In this document: positions 5,417 to 5,469 of the stretch, one piece after another | How positions within the stretch are numbered: the stretch's first letter is position 1 | Layout: each line of letters opens with the position of its first letter | Source of the DNA: DASXTS01 sp036505275 | GTDB taxonomy: Bacteria; Actinomycetota; Actinomycetes; Mycobacteriales; Pseudonocardiaceae | Direction of reading: 5' to 3' | Assembly (NCBI GenBank): GCA_036505275.1 | Contig: DASXTS010000438.1 | Span: 1 to 5,469, forward strand | DNA: 5,469 nt | Notes under the pieces: model-generated | What the model saw: only the letters and a program-made list of their open reading frames with translations | The model's database searches: none | What the model was told of the DNA's origin: nothing | Made by a program: the position numbers and the translations under genes

Positions 5417-5469
5417 ATGACGATAGCGCGCAGTGTGGCCGATGTCTTGGACGATCACATGCTGTTCGA
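5417..5469 (+). CDS. Start of a paralogue of the 540-residue protein, cut by the window end
   Basis: ATG 5417 opens MTIARSVADVLDDHMLF, 17 residues plus two bases, against MTVARSVADVLADHVVF in the complete copy: 13 of 17 residues match and DNA identity is 42 of 53. GGAG sits seven bases upstream, inside the leader stem. The frame is open to the window end. Whether this copy is full length or degenerate cannot be seen. In this copy a frame read from GTG 5334 or ATG 5358 through the leader ends at TGA 5418-5420, overlapping the ATG, rather than being fused to the gene as in copy 1. Confidence 0.85.
   Translation, partial: MTIARSVADVLDDHMLF

Overview
The window is GC-rich DNA with strong G/C preference at third codon positions, GTG and ATG starts, and an ECF sigma factor of the SigG/SigX5 type carrying a C-terminal SnoaL-like domain. 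This points to an actinobacterium. I cannot name a genus.

Layout. Bases 1-357 (+) are the 3' end of a gene whose product ends in a discoidin-like (F5/8 type C) carbohydrate-binding domain. A near-perfect 14-bp hairpin (371-415) follows and separates it from a convergent four-gene minus-strand operon spanning 3335 to 450. In transcription order the operon encodes an atypical short-chain dehydrogenase/reductase (SDR) lacking the YxxxK motif, a VOC/glyoxalase-fold protein, an ECF sigma factor whose ATG overlaps the VOC stop (ATGA), and a HAD-IA phosphatase starting at GTG 16 nt after the sigma stop. The spacing suggests one mRNA and a small sigma-linked stress or metabolite-detoxification unit. 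No anti-sigma gene is visible.

The right third (3394-5469, +) is different and is the most interesting part. It holds a complete 540-codon gene of unrecognised function (3558-5180) and the first 17 codons of a paralogue (5417 onward), head to tail. Each is preceded by the same leader of about 165 nt, which begins abruptly at 3394 and 5251. By hand alignment the two leaders differ at 5 bases plus two 1-nt insertions (about 96-97% identical), whereas the first 53 coding bases differ at 11 (about 79%). The leader folds on paper into a multibranch RNA: a long closing stem of 12+4 bp around three hairpins, preceded by a separate CATGCC-CGAA-GGCATG hairpin. Within the multibranch fold, every difference between the copies falls in a loop, in a bulge, or extends a stem. 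The GGAG ribosome-binding site lies inside the 3' arm of the closing stem.

I read this as a repeated unit of structured RNA plus an uncharacterised protein, about 1.86 kb per unit. It could be a mobile element with an RNA component, or a tandemly duplicated gene with an RNA translation switch. The sequence shows the repeat, the fold and the buried ribosome-binding site. The biological role is inference.
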